Assembly (NCBI GenBank): GCA_036506155.1
Contig: DASXSF010000044.1
Span: 1-27,878, forward strand
Direction of reading: 5' to 3'
Origin: DASXRA01 sp036506155
GTDB taxonomy: Bacteria > Actinomycetota > Actinomycetes > Mycobacteriales > Jatrophihabitantaceae
Length of the DNA stretch: 27,878 bases
Numbering within the stretch: position 1 is the first letter of the stretch; every line of letters begins with the position of its first letter. The translations under genes were made by a program, and so were the position numbers. Under the pieces are notes generated by a model, which did no database searches, was not told where the DNA came from, and worked only from the letters and a program-made list of their open reading frames with translations. Shown here piece after piece: positions 8,087 to 16,250 of the stretch.

Positions 8087-8976
8087 GCTACAGCAGCGCT
8101 GCGGGGTCGCAGCCCGTCCCAGGTCAGCACCATCAGTGCGACCCAGACCAGGCTGAAGCCGGCCCACCGCGCGGGTGACATGCTCTCGTGGTCGATTCCG
8201 ACACCCACCGCGAACTGAAGCACCGGTGCCAGGTACTGCAGCAGCCCGATCACTGACAGCGGCAACCGCCGGGTAGCTGCCCCGAAGAACAGCAGCGGGA
8301 TGGCCGTGATCGCGCCGGTCAGAAGCAGCAACACGGTGTTGCCGGCACCGTGGTGCCCGAACGCCAGGTCCCCGCGTGCCTCGATGACGACCAGCGTGAC
8401 CAGTGCCAGCACAGCCAGATAGCCGGTCTCGATGGCCAGTGACTCGACTGCGCCGACCGCCGCGCGCTTCTTGAAGTATCCGTACAGCCCGAACGACGTG
8501 GCCAGTACCAGGGCGATCCACGGCAGCCGGCCGTAGTCGACGGTCAGCACGACGATCGCGGCCGAGCCGATGCCGACCGCGACCCACTGCATCCGGCGCA
8601 ACCGCTCGGAAAGCAGCACCACGCCCAGCAGGATCGTGAACAGCGGGTTGATGAAATACCCGAGACTCGTCTCGACGACATGCTTGCTGTTGACGCCCCA
8701 GATATAGGTGCCCCAGTTGAAGGTGATCACCACCGCGCCGCACCCGAGCAGGGTGCGCTTCTCGCGGCCGGCCAGAACGGCACGTAGGGCCGGAAAGCCG
8801 CGGCCCCACCACAACAGGACCGCGACGAAGGCGAGCGACCACAGCATCCGGTGCGCGAGGATTTCGATCGCACCAGCCGGCTTCAGCAGCGGCCAGTACA
8901 GCGGGAACAGGCCCCACAGCAGGTATGCCGTTGTGCCATAGGCGAGGCCCCGGCGCTCGTCGACGTCGGACCCCAC
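8050..8976 (-). CDS. rarD: RarD-type EamA-family permease
   Basis: This is a 308-residue inner-membrane protein with about ten hydrophobic helices and the typical RarD start (GLAYGTTAYLLWGLFPLYWPLL, then AGAIEILAHRMLWS). The family belongs to the drug/metabolite transporter superfamily. E. coli RarD was linked to chloramphenicol sensitivity, but the physiological substrate is unknown. The start is GTG at 8976 with only a weak purine-rich stretch (GGCCCGGTGGGG) nearby. The 3' end overlaps the convergent GntR gene by 37 bp. A strong hairpin separates it from the upstream operon, so it probably has its own promoter. Confidence 0.85.
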   Translation of the reverse strand: MGSDVDERRGLAYGTTAYLLWGLFPLYWPLLKPAGAIEILAHRMLWSLAFVAVLLWWGRGFPALRAVLAGREKRTLLGCGAVVITFNWGTYIWGVNSKHVVETSLGYFINPLFTILLGVVLLSERLRRMQWVAVGIGSAAIVVLTVDYGRLPWIALVLATSFGLYGYFKKRAAVGAVESLAIETGYLAVLALVTLVVIEARGDLAFGHHGAGNTVLLLLTGAITAIPLLFFGAATRRLPLSVIGLLQYLAPVLQFAVGVGIDHESMSPARWAGFSLVWVALMVLTWDGLRPRSAAVAQPLVVSRATKV

Positions 8977-9010
8977 CGGGCCATCATGCCGACCGCGCGC
9001 CCGGCTGGGC

Positions 9011-9038
9011 GCGGGCCACTTCTCGCATGGTGGCCCGC
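9011..9038 (-). terminator. Hairpin terminator of the proline-rich protein operon
   Basis: GCGGGCCAC and GTGGCCCGC form a perfect 9-bp stem around a 10-nt loop, starting 1 bp after the stop codon of the minus-strand gene ending at 9040. A second hairpin (CGCGCCC/GGGCGCG at 8996-9013) overlaps its distal arm and could be an alternative fold. No T-run follows. Confidence 0.6.
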
Positions 9039-9039
9039 G

Positions 9040-10563
9040 TCACCTGCTGAATAGCTTGAGCAGTACCAGCAGGTCGTTGTCCTGCAGTGGTTCGAGCAGC
9101 GCATTGCTCAGATCCAGGTACGAGCGGGCGGGGTTCAGATACCACTGCCCGCCGGTCGACGTCACGTCGACACCGATCCGCGGAATGCCGCTCGCGAACC
9201 GCGAGAGCGCCGCCGATTGCCCGGCGGTGAGCGGCCTGCCGCGCAGCGGTCCGGTATTCAGCCCGTTGATGATGTCGGTCGCGCAGAGTTTGCGGTAATC
9301 GCCATCCGCCGTGATCTCCAGGCAGTTGCCGGCGACCGCCACCGTGGTCTCATGCCCGGGCACGTCGAACGTGAGGCTCCTGAGTGTCACCCGGGTCGCG
9401 CCGCTGACCTGACGAGTGTTCAGCTGCAGGTCCTTGAGCGTGAACTGGCTGCTCGCAGAGGTCGGCGGGGCATTACGCAAGATCACCCCGCCGTAGTCGT
9501 GGAGCACGCGAAACTCGTCGGGTGACGTCAGCTCGATAAGCCGCTGGTAGTCGCTGTGCTGAAGGGCGACGACCGCCTGCTTCACCGCTTCCACCGCGCT
9601 CGGCGCGCCCTTCGCCGCGATGTAGTCGGATGGTCCGGGGTTCGAGCCACCGTTCTGGTGCACCTGCGAGTCAGCGATCGTGTAGAAGAGGCTCGGGTAC
9701 CACTTGCCGCCGACCTGTTCGGCGGCGATGCGTACCGGTCCGTTGTCCCGGTTCACCTGCGCGAGGTTGATCGTCTCGTGCGATGTGGCGCTGGCCGGGA
9801 TGCCCTGGGGAAAGGCGGCGCGAAGAAACTGCTCGGTGAACGGCACCCGGTTCAGGTCGGCGTTGATGGCGACCCTCCCGTTGACGATCTTGACGACCTT
9901 GACGTGGTCATTGATCGTTTCGTCGCCACTTGCGGCGAACGTGATGCCGGTGGCGGTGACGTCGACGCCGGTGACCCGCGACGGGTCGGCTGTATCCCTC
10001 AGCACGTGCAACCGCTTTGCCTGGCTGATCAACTCGCTTAGCGGCTCTCGCAGCGCTGACCGCTCGCCGGACGGCAGATGATCGAGGATGCCGAGCAGGT
10101 CGGACTTGTTGAGATCGTTGACAAGCGAGGTCACGGCTTCCCGCGGGGACGCTGCGCCCCCATAGCCCGAGTGCGAGTCGGACACCGCGAGGTACGTGAC
10201 AGTGCCGCCTGCGATGAGTGCCGCCGTGGCTATTGCGGCGACGACCGGTGCACGGTGGCTGCGCCGAGGCTGGGGGAGTGGCGGCCCGAGCTGCTCCCAC
10301 CCACCGGGTGGTGGTGGCTGCCAGCCGGCGGACGGCTGCGGCTGCCACGCGGGCGGCGGCGGCCCCTGATATGGCGGCGGTGACTCATATGGCGGCGGCG
10401 GTCCCTGATATGGCGGCGGTCCCTGGTACGGCGCGGGGTCTGGCTGGCTGTACGACTGCGGGAGCGTGACCCACCCACCGGGCGGCATCGGCGGTTCGTT
10501 GACGCGCCCGTGCGAACCCGGTTCCGCGTTCGGGTCATACGGTGCGTCCGGTGGTTGGGTCAC
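9040..10563 (-). CDS. Proline-rich membrane-anchored protein with extracytoplasmic domains
   Basis: This is a 507-residue protein of unknown function. Residues 1-110 are disordered and made of Pro/Tyr/Gly repeats (PYQGPPP, PPYESPP, PAWQPQP), followed by a basic RRSHRAP and one transmembrane helix (VVAAIATAALIAGGTVTYLAV). The remainder should be outside the cell. It contains two similar stretches, SPREAVTSLVNDLNKSDLLG and SAVEAVKQAVVALQHSDYQR, each opening a domain of about 150-170 residues that looks NTF2-like. I chose GTG 10563 because GGAGGG lies 6 nt upstream; the longer frame from 10638 has no support. It overlaps the preceding membrane-protein gene by 29 bp. Proline-rich cytoplasmic tails with single-pass anchors are frequent in actinobacterial envelope proteins. 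Confidence 0.75.
   Translation of the reverse strand: MTQPPDAPYDPNAEPGSHGRVNEPPMPPGGWVTLPQSYSQPDPAPYQGPPPYQGPPPPYESPPPYQGPPPPAWQPQPSAGWQPPPPGGWEQLGPPLPQPRRSHRAPVVAAIATAALIAGGTVTYLAVSDSHSGYGGAASPREAVTSLVNDLNKSDLLGILDHLPSGERSALREPLSELISQAKRLHVLRDTADPSRVTGVDVTATGITFAASGDETINDHVKVVKIVNGRVAINADLNRVPFTEQFLRAAFPQGIPASATSHETINLAQVNRDNGPVRIAAEQVGGKWYPSLFYTIADSQVHQNGGSNPGPSDYIAAKGAPSAVEAVKQAVVALQHSDYQRLIELTSPDEFRVLHDYGGVILRNAPPTSASSQFTLKDLQLNTRQVSGATRVTLRSLTFDVPGHETTVAVAGNCLEITADGDYRKLCATDIINGLNTGPLRGRPLTAGQSAALSRFASGIPRIGVDVTSTGGQWYLNPARSYLDLSNALLEPLQDNDLLVLLKLFSR
10360..10436 (-). repeat. Short tandem repeats encoding PPPYQGP units
   Basis: The DNA unit around TATGGCGGCGG(CGG)TCCCTGA is repeated three to four times with small variations, plus a diverged copy. 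It encodes the Pro-Tyr-Gln-Gly repeats of the membrane-anchored protein. Such units can change copy number by slippage. Confidence 0.6.
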
Positions 10564-11035
10564 GTGCCGCCCTCCGTGTCCACAGCCGTGAGATGAGGAT
10601 GAGAATAGCGGCCGTAGCCGTGGCCACCGCTCCGGCAATCGTCACGATTGGGCCGAGCCTCTCCACTCGGACGCCGGCGACTGGCTCGCGGCCGACCGCT
10701 TCGCCGCCCACCGCGGCCGCCCAGGCGGCAACGAGCAGCGCCAGCACCGCGGCGGCGCGCAGTAGCCCGACAGCGGCCAGCACGACGACCACCGCGCAGA
10801 CCGCGCCGAACAGCGGCCAGCCACGCAGGAGCAACTCGGCCGCGCCGTGGAAACCGATCAGTCGCCGCACCACACCGAACGACGCGTAGCTGTTCCGCTG
10901 CACCTCGCCGGATCGCAGCCAGGGCAGGAACGTGCCGATCACCATGCTCAGCAATCCGGCGGCACCCAGCACCAGCACAGCCCGCACGCCGGGCATCCTG
11001 CCGCACCGCACTAACGGCTGTCGCGCTCCATCCAC
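10535..11035 (-). CDS. Four-helix membrane protein
   Basis: This is a 166-residue integral membrane protein of unknown function. Four hydrophobic segments are visible (VLVLGAAGLLSMVIGTFLPW, LFGAVCAVVVVLAAVGLL, AAAVLALLVAAWAAAVGG and IVTIAGAVATATAAILILI). The loop after helix 1 contains LPWLRSGEVQRNSYASF, which resembles the W-S-G loop of small actinobacterial membrane proteins. ATG 11035 has GGAG 6 nt upstream and overlaps the GNAT gene by 25 bp. An alternative ATG at 10996 has a poorer site. Its end overlaps the next gene by 29 bp, so translational coupling is likely. Confidence 0.7.
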   Translation of the reverse strand: MDGARQPLVRCGRMPGVRAVLVLGAAGLLSMVIGTFLPWLRSGEVQRNSYASFGVVRRLIGFHGAAELLLRGWPLFGAVCAVVVVLAAVGLLRAAAVLALLVAAWAAAVGGEAVGREPVAGVRVERLGPIVTIAGAVATATAAILILISRLWTRRAARDPTTGRTV

Positions 11036-11442
11036 CGCTCGGGCCGGCGCAGCGCGGTGAAGCCGACGCGCTGGTACACCTCGTGCGCGTCGTTGGTCGC
11101 CAGCATGATCCGTGGGACGCCGCGCGCGAGAAGGTCGTCGACGACACCGCGAATCATCCAGGTGCCGATGCCCTTGCCGCGCCAGGCTGGGTCCACGATC
11201 ACGTCACCGATCCACGCGATGACGGCGAGATCGGTGACCGCCCGGGCAAGCGCCACCTGCGCGCCGTCCGATGCGTACACCCCGTACGGGCGAGATGTCG
11301 CGAGCGATCGCGCAATCGTCGCGCGGTCGCGGGTGTTCGCCCAGTACGCGGTAGCGAGCCACGTGCAGATCCGGTCGAGATCCAGCCGGGACGTGTCGTC
11401 GGTGAGGATCATGCCGTCGTCGCGCTCGAGGGTGAATGGCAC
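11011..11442 (-). CDS. GNAT-family N-acetyltransferase
   Basis: This is a 143-residue acetyl-CoA-dependent acetyltransferase. The acetyl-CoA pyrophosphate loop is clear: VDPAWRGKGIGTWMIRGVVDDLL, an R-G-K-G-I-G motif. It is followed by the typical C-terminal NDAHEVYQRVGF. The acceptor is unknown. The start is GTG 11442 with GGCAGGA at suitable spacing; an internal ATG at 11412 is possible. It lies 21 bp after the TPR-like gene and overlaps the downstream membrane protein, so the genes look co-transcribed. Confidence 0.82.
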   Translation of the reverse strand: MPFTLERDDGMILTDDTSRLDLDRICTWLATAYWANTRDRATIARSLATSRPYGVYASDGAQVALARAVTDLAVIAWIGDVIVDPAWRGKGIGTWMIRGVVDDLLARGVPRIMLATNDAHEVYQRVGFTALRRPERWMERDSR

Positions 11443-11463
11443 ACCGCGATCCTGCCCGGCGGC

Positions 11464-12213
11464 TCACGCTGGAGCGCGGGCCACTTCCGCCTCGGTGGTC
11501 GTGCCGGCGCGGAGCAGCGCACCCAGGCCGAGCGCATCCGCCCAGTCCGTGACCAGGCCCGCCGGCGTCGTGTCGCCGGGGTAGAGCTGCACCTGTGCGA
11601 GGACGCCCGGGACGAATCCGGCCCGCTGGCGCAAGCGCGTCGACTCCCGCCACAGTTCGAGCGCCTCGTCGTGCCGGCCGGCATCGTCGGCCAGGCCGCC
11701 CAGGTGGCGCAGCGCATACGAGCGCACGTACTCGTCGTCGGTGTCCACGGCGGCCCGCCAGTACCGCTCGGCCGCCGCCGCATCGTCGTGCAAGACGGCG
11801 GCAATCAGCCCGCAATAGAACGTCGCGTACGCGCGGGCAGCGGCATCCGGGGCCTGCTCGGCCAGCCGGTCAGCCTCTGCGGCGAACCCGTCCGCGACCG
11901 GTGATCCGCCTGCGAGCTTGAGGTGCAGCTGCCGCGCGTAGGACGAGCGCAGCCGGGCGAAGTCGACGATCCATGCCTGCGCATCGTCGTCGGCCAGCAT
12001 GCGGGCGCCGTCCAGCCAGGCCGCGTCCGCGTCACCCCCCGTCCACCACGCGTGGTCGACCTGAGCGTCGGCCCGGGCGGCGGCGAGCGCGCCGGCATCG
12101 TGCCGGTCAGACGACTCGGTTGCGTCGAGCAGGCGCACCGCCTGCTCCCATCGTCCTGCGCGGACCAGCTCGCGAGCGGAAGTGATCAGGGTGTCGACGT
12201 CCACGATTGCCAT
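11464..12213 (-). CDS. TPR-like helical protein
   Basis: This is a 249-residue, Ala-rich, largely alpha-helical protein of unknown role. Repeating helix pairs such as SARELVRAGRWEQAVRLLDA, ARAYATFYCGLIAAVLHDDAAAAERYWRAA and RHLGGLADDAGRHDEALELW fit tetratricopeptide-like repeats that mediate protein contacts. No signal peptide or membrane helix is seen. I chose ATG 12213 because the helical protein begins there. The frame stays open for another 115 codons upstream but would run across the divergent MarR gene. No strong ribosome binding site precedes it. First gene of the operon TPR > GNAT > membrane protein > proline-rich protein. Confidence 0.7.
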   Translation of the reverse strand: MAIVDVDTLITSARELVRAGRWEQAVRLLDATESSDRHDAGALAAARADAQVDHAWWTGGDADAAWLDGARMLADDDAQAWIVDFARLRSSYARQLHLKLAGGSPVADGFAAEADRLAEQAPDAAARAYATFYCGLIAAVLHDDAAAAERYWRAAVDTDDEYVRSYALRHLGGLADDAGRHDEALELWRESTRLRQRAGFVPGVLAQVQLYPGDTTPAGLVTDWADALGLGALLRAGTTTEAEVARAPA

Positions 12214-12280
12214 GCTTGCAACGGTACTTAGACGCCGAACTATTAGACAATGATGTTTTGGAGGGTTGATACTTCGATCC
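12214..12280. promoter_or_regulatory. Divergent promoter region, TPR operon / MarR gene
   Basis: This AT-richer 67-bp spacer contains two TTAGAC motifs in direct orientation about 16 bp apart (ACTTAGAC and ATTAGACA). MarR dimers usually bind imperfect palindromes, which I do not see clearly. It must hold the promoters of both genes, and control by the adjacent MarR protein is inferred. Confidence 0.35.
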
Positions 12281-12781
12281 ATGAAGGACAGCGTCGACGC
12301 CCTCATCGAGCAGTGGACTGCCGCCCTCGGCGACATCGATCCACACGCCGAGGGCATCCTGACGCGGATGCAGCTGATCGTCAGGCACCTCTCGTCCCGC
12401 AAGGCGGAGTCCGTCGAAGCGCTCGGCATGCAGATGTGGGAGTGCGCGACGCTGTACGCGCTGCGGCGGCGCGGCAAGCCGTATGCCGCTGGGCCCACCG
12501 AGTTGGCCGCCGAGCTCGGCGTCAGCGGCGCCGCGATGACCAACCGCGTCGACGTCATGGTGCGGCGCGGCTACGTCGTGCGGCGCTACGATCGCGACGA
12601 CCGGCGGCGCAATGTCGTCGCACTGACCCGTAAGGGCGTCGCCACTGCCGAGCGCATCGTCGCGGGCCAGCAACAGGTCGAGGCCGAACTGATCGGCGCG
12701 CTGACCGAGGCCCAGCAGGAGCAACTGATCACGCTACTGCGGCGCCTGATGCAGGCCGTCGATATGGCAACGACACGATGA
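12281..12781 (+). CDS. MarR-family transcriptional regulator
   Basis: This is a 166-residue winged-helix regulator. The DNA-binding part is visible at about 68-120: PTELAAELGVSGAAMTNRVDVMVRRGYVVRRYDRDDRRRNVVALT, with the basic beta-wing RDDRRRN typical of MarR proteins. ATG 12281 is the likely start. GGAGGG lies 15 nt upstream, rather far, while a TTG at 12266 abuts it. It is divergent from the TPR-like operon with a 67-bp intergenic region, so that operon is a natural candidate target. The ligand is unknown. It converges with korB, 31 bp apart. Confidence 0.85.
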   Translation: MKDSVDALIEQWTAALGDIDPHAEGILTRMQLIVRHLSSRKAESVEALGMQMWECATLYALRRRGKPYAAGPTELAAELGVSGAAMTNRVDVMVRRGYVVRRYDRDDRRRNVVALTRKGVATAERIVAGQQQVEAELIGALTEAQQEQLITLLRRLMQAVDMATTR

Positions 12782-12812
12782 GCGCTCGCGCGAATAGCCC
12801 CGCCCAAAAGGG

Positions 12813-13865
12813 TTAAGCAACGCGCCAGGTGTCCGCGCCCGCCAGCAGCGACTGCAGCGCCACGTCGTCGCCGGGAGTCTGCTCGGCAGCGCGCTCGAGT
12901 TGCTCGGCCATCATCGCGTCGTAGGCCGGCCGCTCGACCGACCGGAAGACGCCCATCGGCGTGTAGCGCGAGTCGATCGAAGACAGCCGGGACAGCGCGA
13001 ATGCGTACGCCGGGTCGGCAGCGTGCGCGTCGTGCACGACCACCCGCGGGTCGTCGGGAGCGAGGCCGTCCTCGATAGTCAGGGCGCCCGACGGGGAGCG
13101 CACCACTGCCTTCGAGCCGTCTGCGCCGAAGCGCACTGCCTCGTCGTGCTGGAGCCGGATCGTCCAGTCGTCGCGTGTCGCTGCGTCTTTGAGCACCTCG
13201 AACGCGCCGTCGTTGAAGATGTTGCAGTTCTGGTAAATCTCGACGAGCGCTGTGCCCTGGTGATCGGCGGCGGCTCGCAGCACGGAGGTCAGGTGCTTGC
13301 GGTCGGAGTCCAACGTGCGGGCCACAAATGTCGCCTCAGCGCCGAGGGCGAGCGACACCGGGTTGAACGGTGTGTCCAGCGACCCGAACGGCGTCGACTT
13401 TGTGATCTTGCCCAACTCGGACGTAGGCGAGTACTGCCCCTTGGTCAGCCCGTAGATCCGGTTGTTGAAGAGCAGGATCTTGAGGTTGACATTGCGTCGC
13501 AGCGCGTGGATCAGGTGGTTGCCACCGATGGACAGTGCGTCTCCGTCACCTGTGACCACCCACACTGCAAGGTCCTGCCGCGACGAGGCGAGCCCGGTCG
13601 CGATCGCCGGCGCTCGCCCGTGGATGGAGTGCATGCCGTAGGTGTTCATGTAGTACGGGAAGCGCGACGAGCATCCGATGCCCGACACGAACACGATCTT
13701 CTCCCGCGGAATGCCGAGCTCGGGCATGAAGCCCTGCACTGCAGCCAGGATCGCGTAGTCGCCGCAGCCGGGGCACCAGCGGACCTCCTGGTCGGTCTTG
13801 AAGTCCTTCGGCTTCAAGACGGCGGCAGACCCGCTTGCGCTCGGCCCTTGGCCGGAGTCAGTCAT
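12813..13865 (-). CDS. korB: 2-oxoglutarate:ferredoxin oxidoreductase, beta subunit
   Basis: KorB is the thiamine-diphosphate and iron-sulphur subunit of the KorAB enzyme that converts 2-oxoglutarate and CoA to succinyl-CoA, CO2 and reduced ferredoxin. At 350 residues it has the normal length. Visible features are WCPGCGDYAIL (cluster cysteines and TPP pocket), GIGCSSRFPYYMNTYGMHSIHGRAPAIATG in the family pattern, and the TPP/Mg motif GDGDALSIGG ending in LLFNNRIYGLTKGQYSPTS. The start overlaps the end of korA by 8 bp, giving tight coupling. Actinobacteria use KorAB as an alternative to the 2-oxoglutarate dehydrogenase complex. No ferredoxin gene is adjacent. Confidence 0.93.
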   Translation of the reverse strand: MTDSGQGPSASGSAAVLKPKDFKTDQEVRWCPGCGDYAILAAVQGFMPELGIPREKIVFVSGIGCSSRFPYYMNTYGMHSIHGRAPAIATGLASSRQDLAVWVVTGDGDALSIGGNHLIHALRRNVNLKILLFNNRIYGLTKGQYSPTSELGKITKSTPFGSLDTPFNPVSLALGAEATFVARTLDSDRKHLTSVLRAAADHQGTALVEIYQNCNIFNDGAFEVLKDAATRDDWTIRLQHDEAVRFGADGSKAVVRSPSGALTIEDGLAPDDPRVVVHDAHAADPAYAFALSRLSSIDSRYTPMGVFRSVERPAYDAMMAEQLERAAEQTPGDDVALQSLLAGADTWRVA

Positions 13866-15717
13866 GACTGATCACTCCCTGAAGCATGTCGGCCAGCTCG
13901 GCCGCGCGGAACGGCAGCCCGCGCACCTGGGTGTAGCTGATGGCGTCGACGAGGAACCGCGCACGGATGAGAGATGCCAGCTGACCAAGGTTCATTTCGG
14001 GAATCACCACGCGCTCGTATCCCGACAGCACCGCGCCCAGATTCGCGGGGAAGGGGTTCAGGTGCCGCAGGTGCGCCTGCGCCACCGGATAGCCGGCGCG
14101 GCGCACCCGCCGCACGGCTGCGCCGATCGGGCCGTATGTCGAGCCCCAGCCCAGCGCCAGCACACGCGCGTCGCCGTCCGGGTCGTCGACCTCTACGGGT
14201 GAGATGGAGCGCGCGATGCCGTCGACCTTGGCCTGCCGCGTGCGCACCATGAAGTCGTGGTTATCGGGGTCGTACGAGATGTTGCCGGTCTTGTCGGCCT
14301 TTTCGATGCCGCCCAGCCGGTGTTCGAGGCCAGGGGTTCCCGGGATGGCCCACGGCCTCGCCAGCGTATCCGGATCACGCAAATATGGAAGAAACTCGCC
14401 GGCTGACTCCCCAGTACCGTTGGGCTCGGTCGCGAACGGAACACGTAGGTCCGGCAACTCGTCGAGATCGGGGATCTTCCACGGCTCCGAGCCGTTGGCC
14501 AGGTAGCCGTCGGACAGGAAGAACACCGGGGTGCGGTAGGTCAGCGCGATGCGCACCGCCTCGAGGATCGCGTCGAAGCAGTCGCCCGGGGAACGCGGCG
14601 CTACGACCGGCACCGGTGCCTCGCCGTTGCGCCCGTACATGGCCTGGAGCAGGTCGGACTGCTCGGTCTTGGTGGGCAGGCCCGTCGACGGGCCGCCTCG
14701 CTGGATGTCGCAGATGACCAGCGGGATCTCCAGCGACACGGCCAGCCCGATGGCCTCGCCCTTCAAGGCGATGCCCGGCCCCGACGACGTCGTGACGGCA
14801 AGCGAGCCGCCGAACGAGGCGCCGATCGCCGCGCCGACCCCGGCGATCTCGTCCTCGGCCTGGAATGTCCGCACGCCGAACCGCTTGTGCTTGGAGAGCT
14901 CGTGCAGGATGTCCGAGGCCGGCGTGATCGGGTAGGCGCCGAGGAACAGCGGCAGGCCGGATCGGTTCGAGGCGGTGAGCAGGCCGTAGGCGAGCGCCGT
15001 GTTGCCGGTGATGTTGCGGTACGTGCCGGGCGGCAGGGCTGCCGGCTTGACCTCGTAGTGGACGCCGAACGCTTCGGTGGTCTCGCCGTAGTTCCATCCC
15101 GCCTTGAACGCGGTGACGTTCGCCTCCGCGATCGTCGGCTTGTTCGCGAATTTCTGCCGCAGGAACCGCAGCGTGCCTTCGACCGGGCGCGAGTACATCC
15201 ACGACAGCAGGCCCAGGGCGAACATGTTCTTGGACCGGCCGGCGTCTTTACGCGAAAGCTCGGTGCCCGCCAGCGCGTCGAGCGTCAGCTGCGTCAGGTC
15301 GACGGCGTGGACGGCGAACCCGTCGAGGGTGTCGTCGTCGAGTGGATTGCTCTTCCACCCGACCCGGGCAAGCGCCCGTTCGGTGAAGTCATGAGTGTCG
15401 ACGATGATCGTCCCGCCGCGAGGGAGGTCGCCGAGGTTGGCCTTCAGGGCAGCGGGGTTCATCGCCACGAGGACATCCGGGCGGTCGCCCGGGGTGAGGA
15501 TGTCGTGGTCGGCGAAGTGGAGTTGGAAGGACGAGACACCGGGCAACGTGCCGGCCGGGGCGCGAATCTCGGCCGGAAAGTTGGGCAGTGTCGAGAGGTC
15601 GTTACCGAAGGCAGCCGTTTCCTGGGTGAAGCGATCGCCGGTCAGCTGCATGCCGTCGCCGGAATCCCCCGCGATACGAATGACGACGTGATCTAGCTGC
15701 TTGACGTCCTTGGACAT
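13858..15717 (-). CDS. korA: 2-oxoglutarate:ferredoxin oxidoreductase, alpha subunit (gamma-alpha fusion)
   Basis: KorA carries the fused gamma and alpha parts of the enzyme. The gamma part opens with VVIRIAGDSGDGMQLTGDRFT and contains NFPAEIRAPAGTLPGVSSFQ and DVLVAMNPAALKANL. The alpha part (from about residue 205) has GNTALAYGL, GAYPITPASDILHELSKHK, FQAEDEIAGVGAAIGASFGG and GGPSTGLPTKTEQSDLLQA, the 2-oxoacid binding and pyrimidine-binding regions. ATG 15717 (MSKDVKQL) is preceded by GGAGG at 11 nt. ATG 15735 and a TTG at 15762 are alternatives in the same frame. The length of about 620 residues fits mycobacterial KorA, which it resembles closely over its whole length. Confidence 0.93.
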   Translation of the reverse strand: MSKDVKQLDHVVIRIAGDSGDGMQLTGDRFTQETAAFGNDLSTLPNFPAEIRAPAGTLPGVSSFQLHFADHDILTPGDRPDVLVAMNPAALKANLGDLPRGGTIIVDTHDFTERALARVGWKSNPLDDDTLDGFAVHAVDLTQLTLDALAGTELSRKDAGRSKNMFALGLLSWMYSRPVEGTLRFLRQKFANKPTIAEANVTAFKAGWNYGETTEAFGVHYEVKPAALPPGTYRNITGNTALAYGLLTASNRSGLPLFLGAYPITPASDILHELSKHKRFGVRTFQAEDEIAGVGAAIGASFGGSLAVTTSSGPGIALKGEAIGLAVSLEIPLVICDIQRGGPSTGLPTKTEQSDLLQAMYGRNGEAPVPVVAPRSPGDCFDAILEAVRIALTYRTPVFFLSDGYLANGSEPWKIPDLDELPDLRVPFATEPNGTGESAGEFLPYLRDPDTLARPWAIPGTPGLEHRLGGIEKADKTGNISYDPDNHDFMVRTRQAKVDGIARSISPVEVDDPDGDARVLALGWGSTYGPIGAAVRRVRRAGYPVAQAHLRHLNPFPANLGAVLSGYERVVIPEMNLGQLASLIRARFLVDAISYTQVRGLPFRAAELADMLQGVISHD

Positions 15718-15952
15718 CTGGATGTGCGCCTCCATGGCGTTCTCGAGCTCCGAGGAGCTCAACTACCGGCGCCAGCGTCACTATCAGCGTGCGGCGCAGG
15801 CGTCGCGGCAACGGACGCCGTACCCCCCAGCGCACCGCCGGCCGCATGCTCCTATCGTACGGATCGCCGCCTCCGGTGCGCGGGTGGCATGCCTCACGAC
15901 GTGTCGACGCCGGACTTGTGGATAACTTCCAACGCGAGGCGCCCGAATTGCC

Positions 15953-15966
15953 TAGCGTCTCCGGTA
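15953..15966 (+). promoter_or_regulatory. Candidate -10 element for a leaderless transcript
   Basis: TAGCGT at 15953-15958 fits the actinobacterial -10 form TANNNT and ends 7 nt before the ATG of the WXG100-like gene, where no ribosome binding site is present. This spacing would put the transcript start at or next to the ATG. No convincing -35 element is seen. Confidence 0.35.
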
Positions 15967-16250
15967 TGACGGCAACGATCACCGTTGACATCGTCGCGCT
16001 GCGCGCGCTGGCGGCACAGCTTGTCGGCCTGGCACACCTGCTCAAAGCCGACAACGATGAGCGCACGTGTATCGGAAGTTGGGTCGGCGATCCGAAGATT
16101 CGTACCGCCCTCAAGAACATCCAGCACGACTGGTCCCACAAGCGCACGGAGTTCATCGGCTACCTGGAAAGCGTCAGCCAAGGGGCGCGGGCTGCCGCCG
16201 ACGCCTACGCGACCACGGAGCTGAACATCCGTAACGCGGCCCGGTGCTGA
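15966..16250 (+). CDS. EspC/WXG100-like small helical protein
   Basis: This is a 94-residue protein. It resembles the small type VII secretion targets of the EspC/WXG100 kind: an N-terminal helix with VDIVALRALAAQLVGLAHLL, a middle segment with a single Trp (HDWSHKR), and a C-terminal helix rich in Ala ending in ADAYATTELNIRNAARC. There is no signal peptide. A canonical mid-protein W-x-G is absent; GSWVG near residue 38 is the closest. I start it at ATG 15966, where the helical protein begins; upstream codons in the frame are of lower quality. Its stop overlaps the start of the next gene (TGATG), so the two are probably co-translated partners. ESX secretion is inferred; no ESX core genes are in view. 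Confidence 0.6.
   Translation: MTATITVDIVALRALAAQLVGLAHLLKADNDERTCIGSWVGDPKIRTALKNIQHDWSHKRTEFIGYLESVSQGARAAADAYATTELNIRNAARC

Noticed and set aside
10360..10436. CRISPR-like short repeats
   Set aside because: The units are adjacent, without spacers, and encode an in-frame Pro-Tyr-Gln-Gly repeat.
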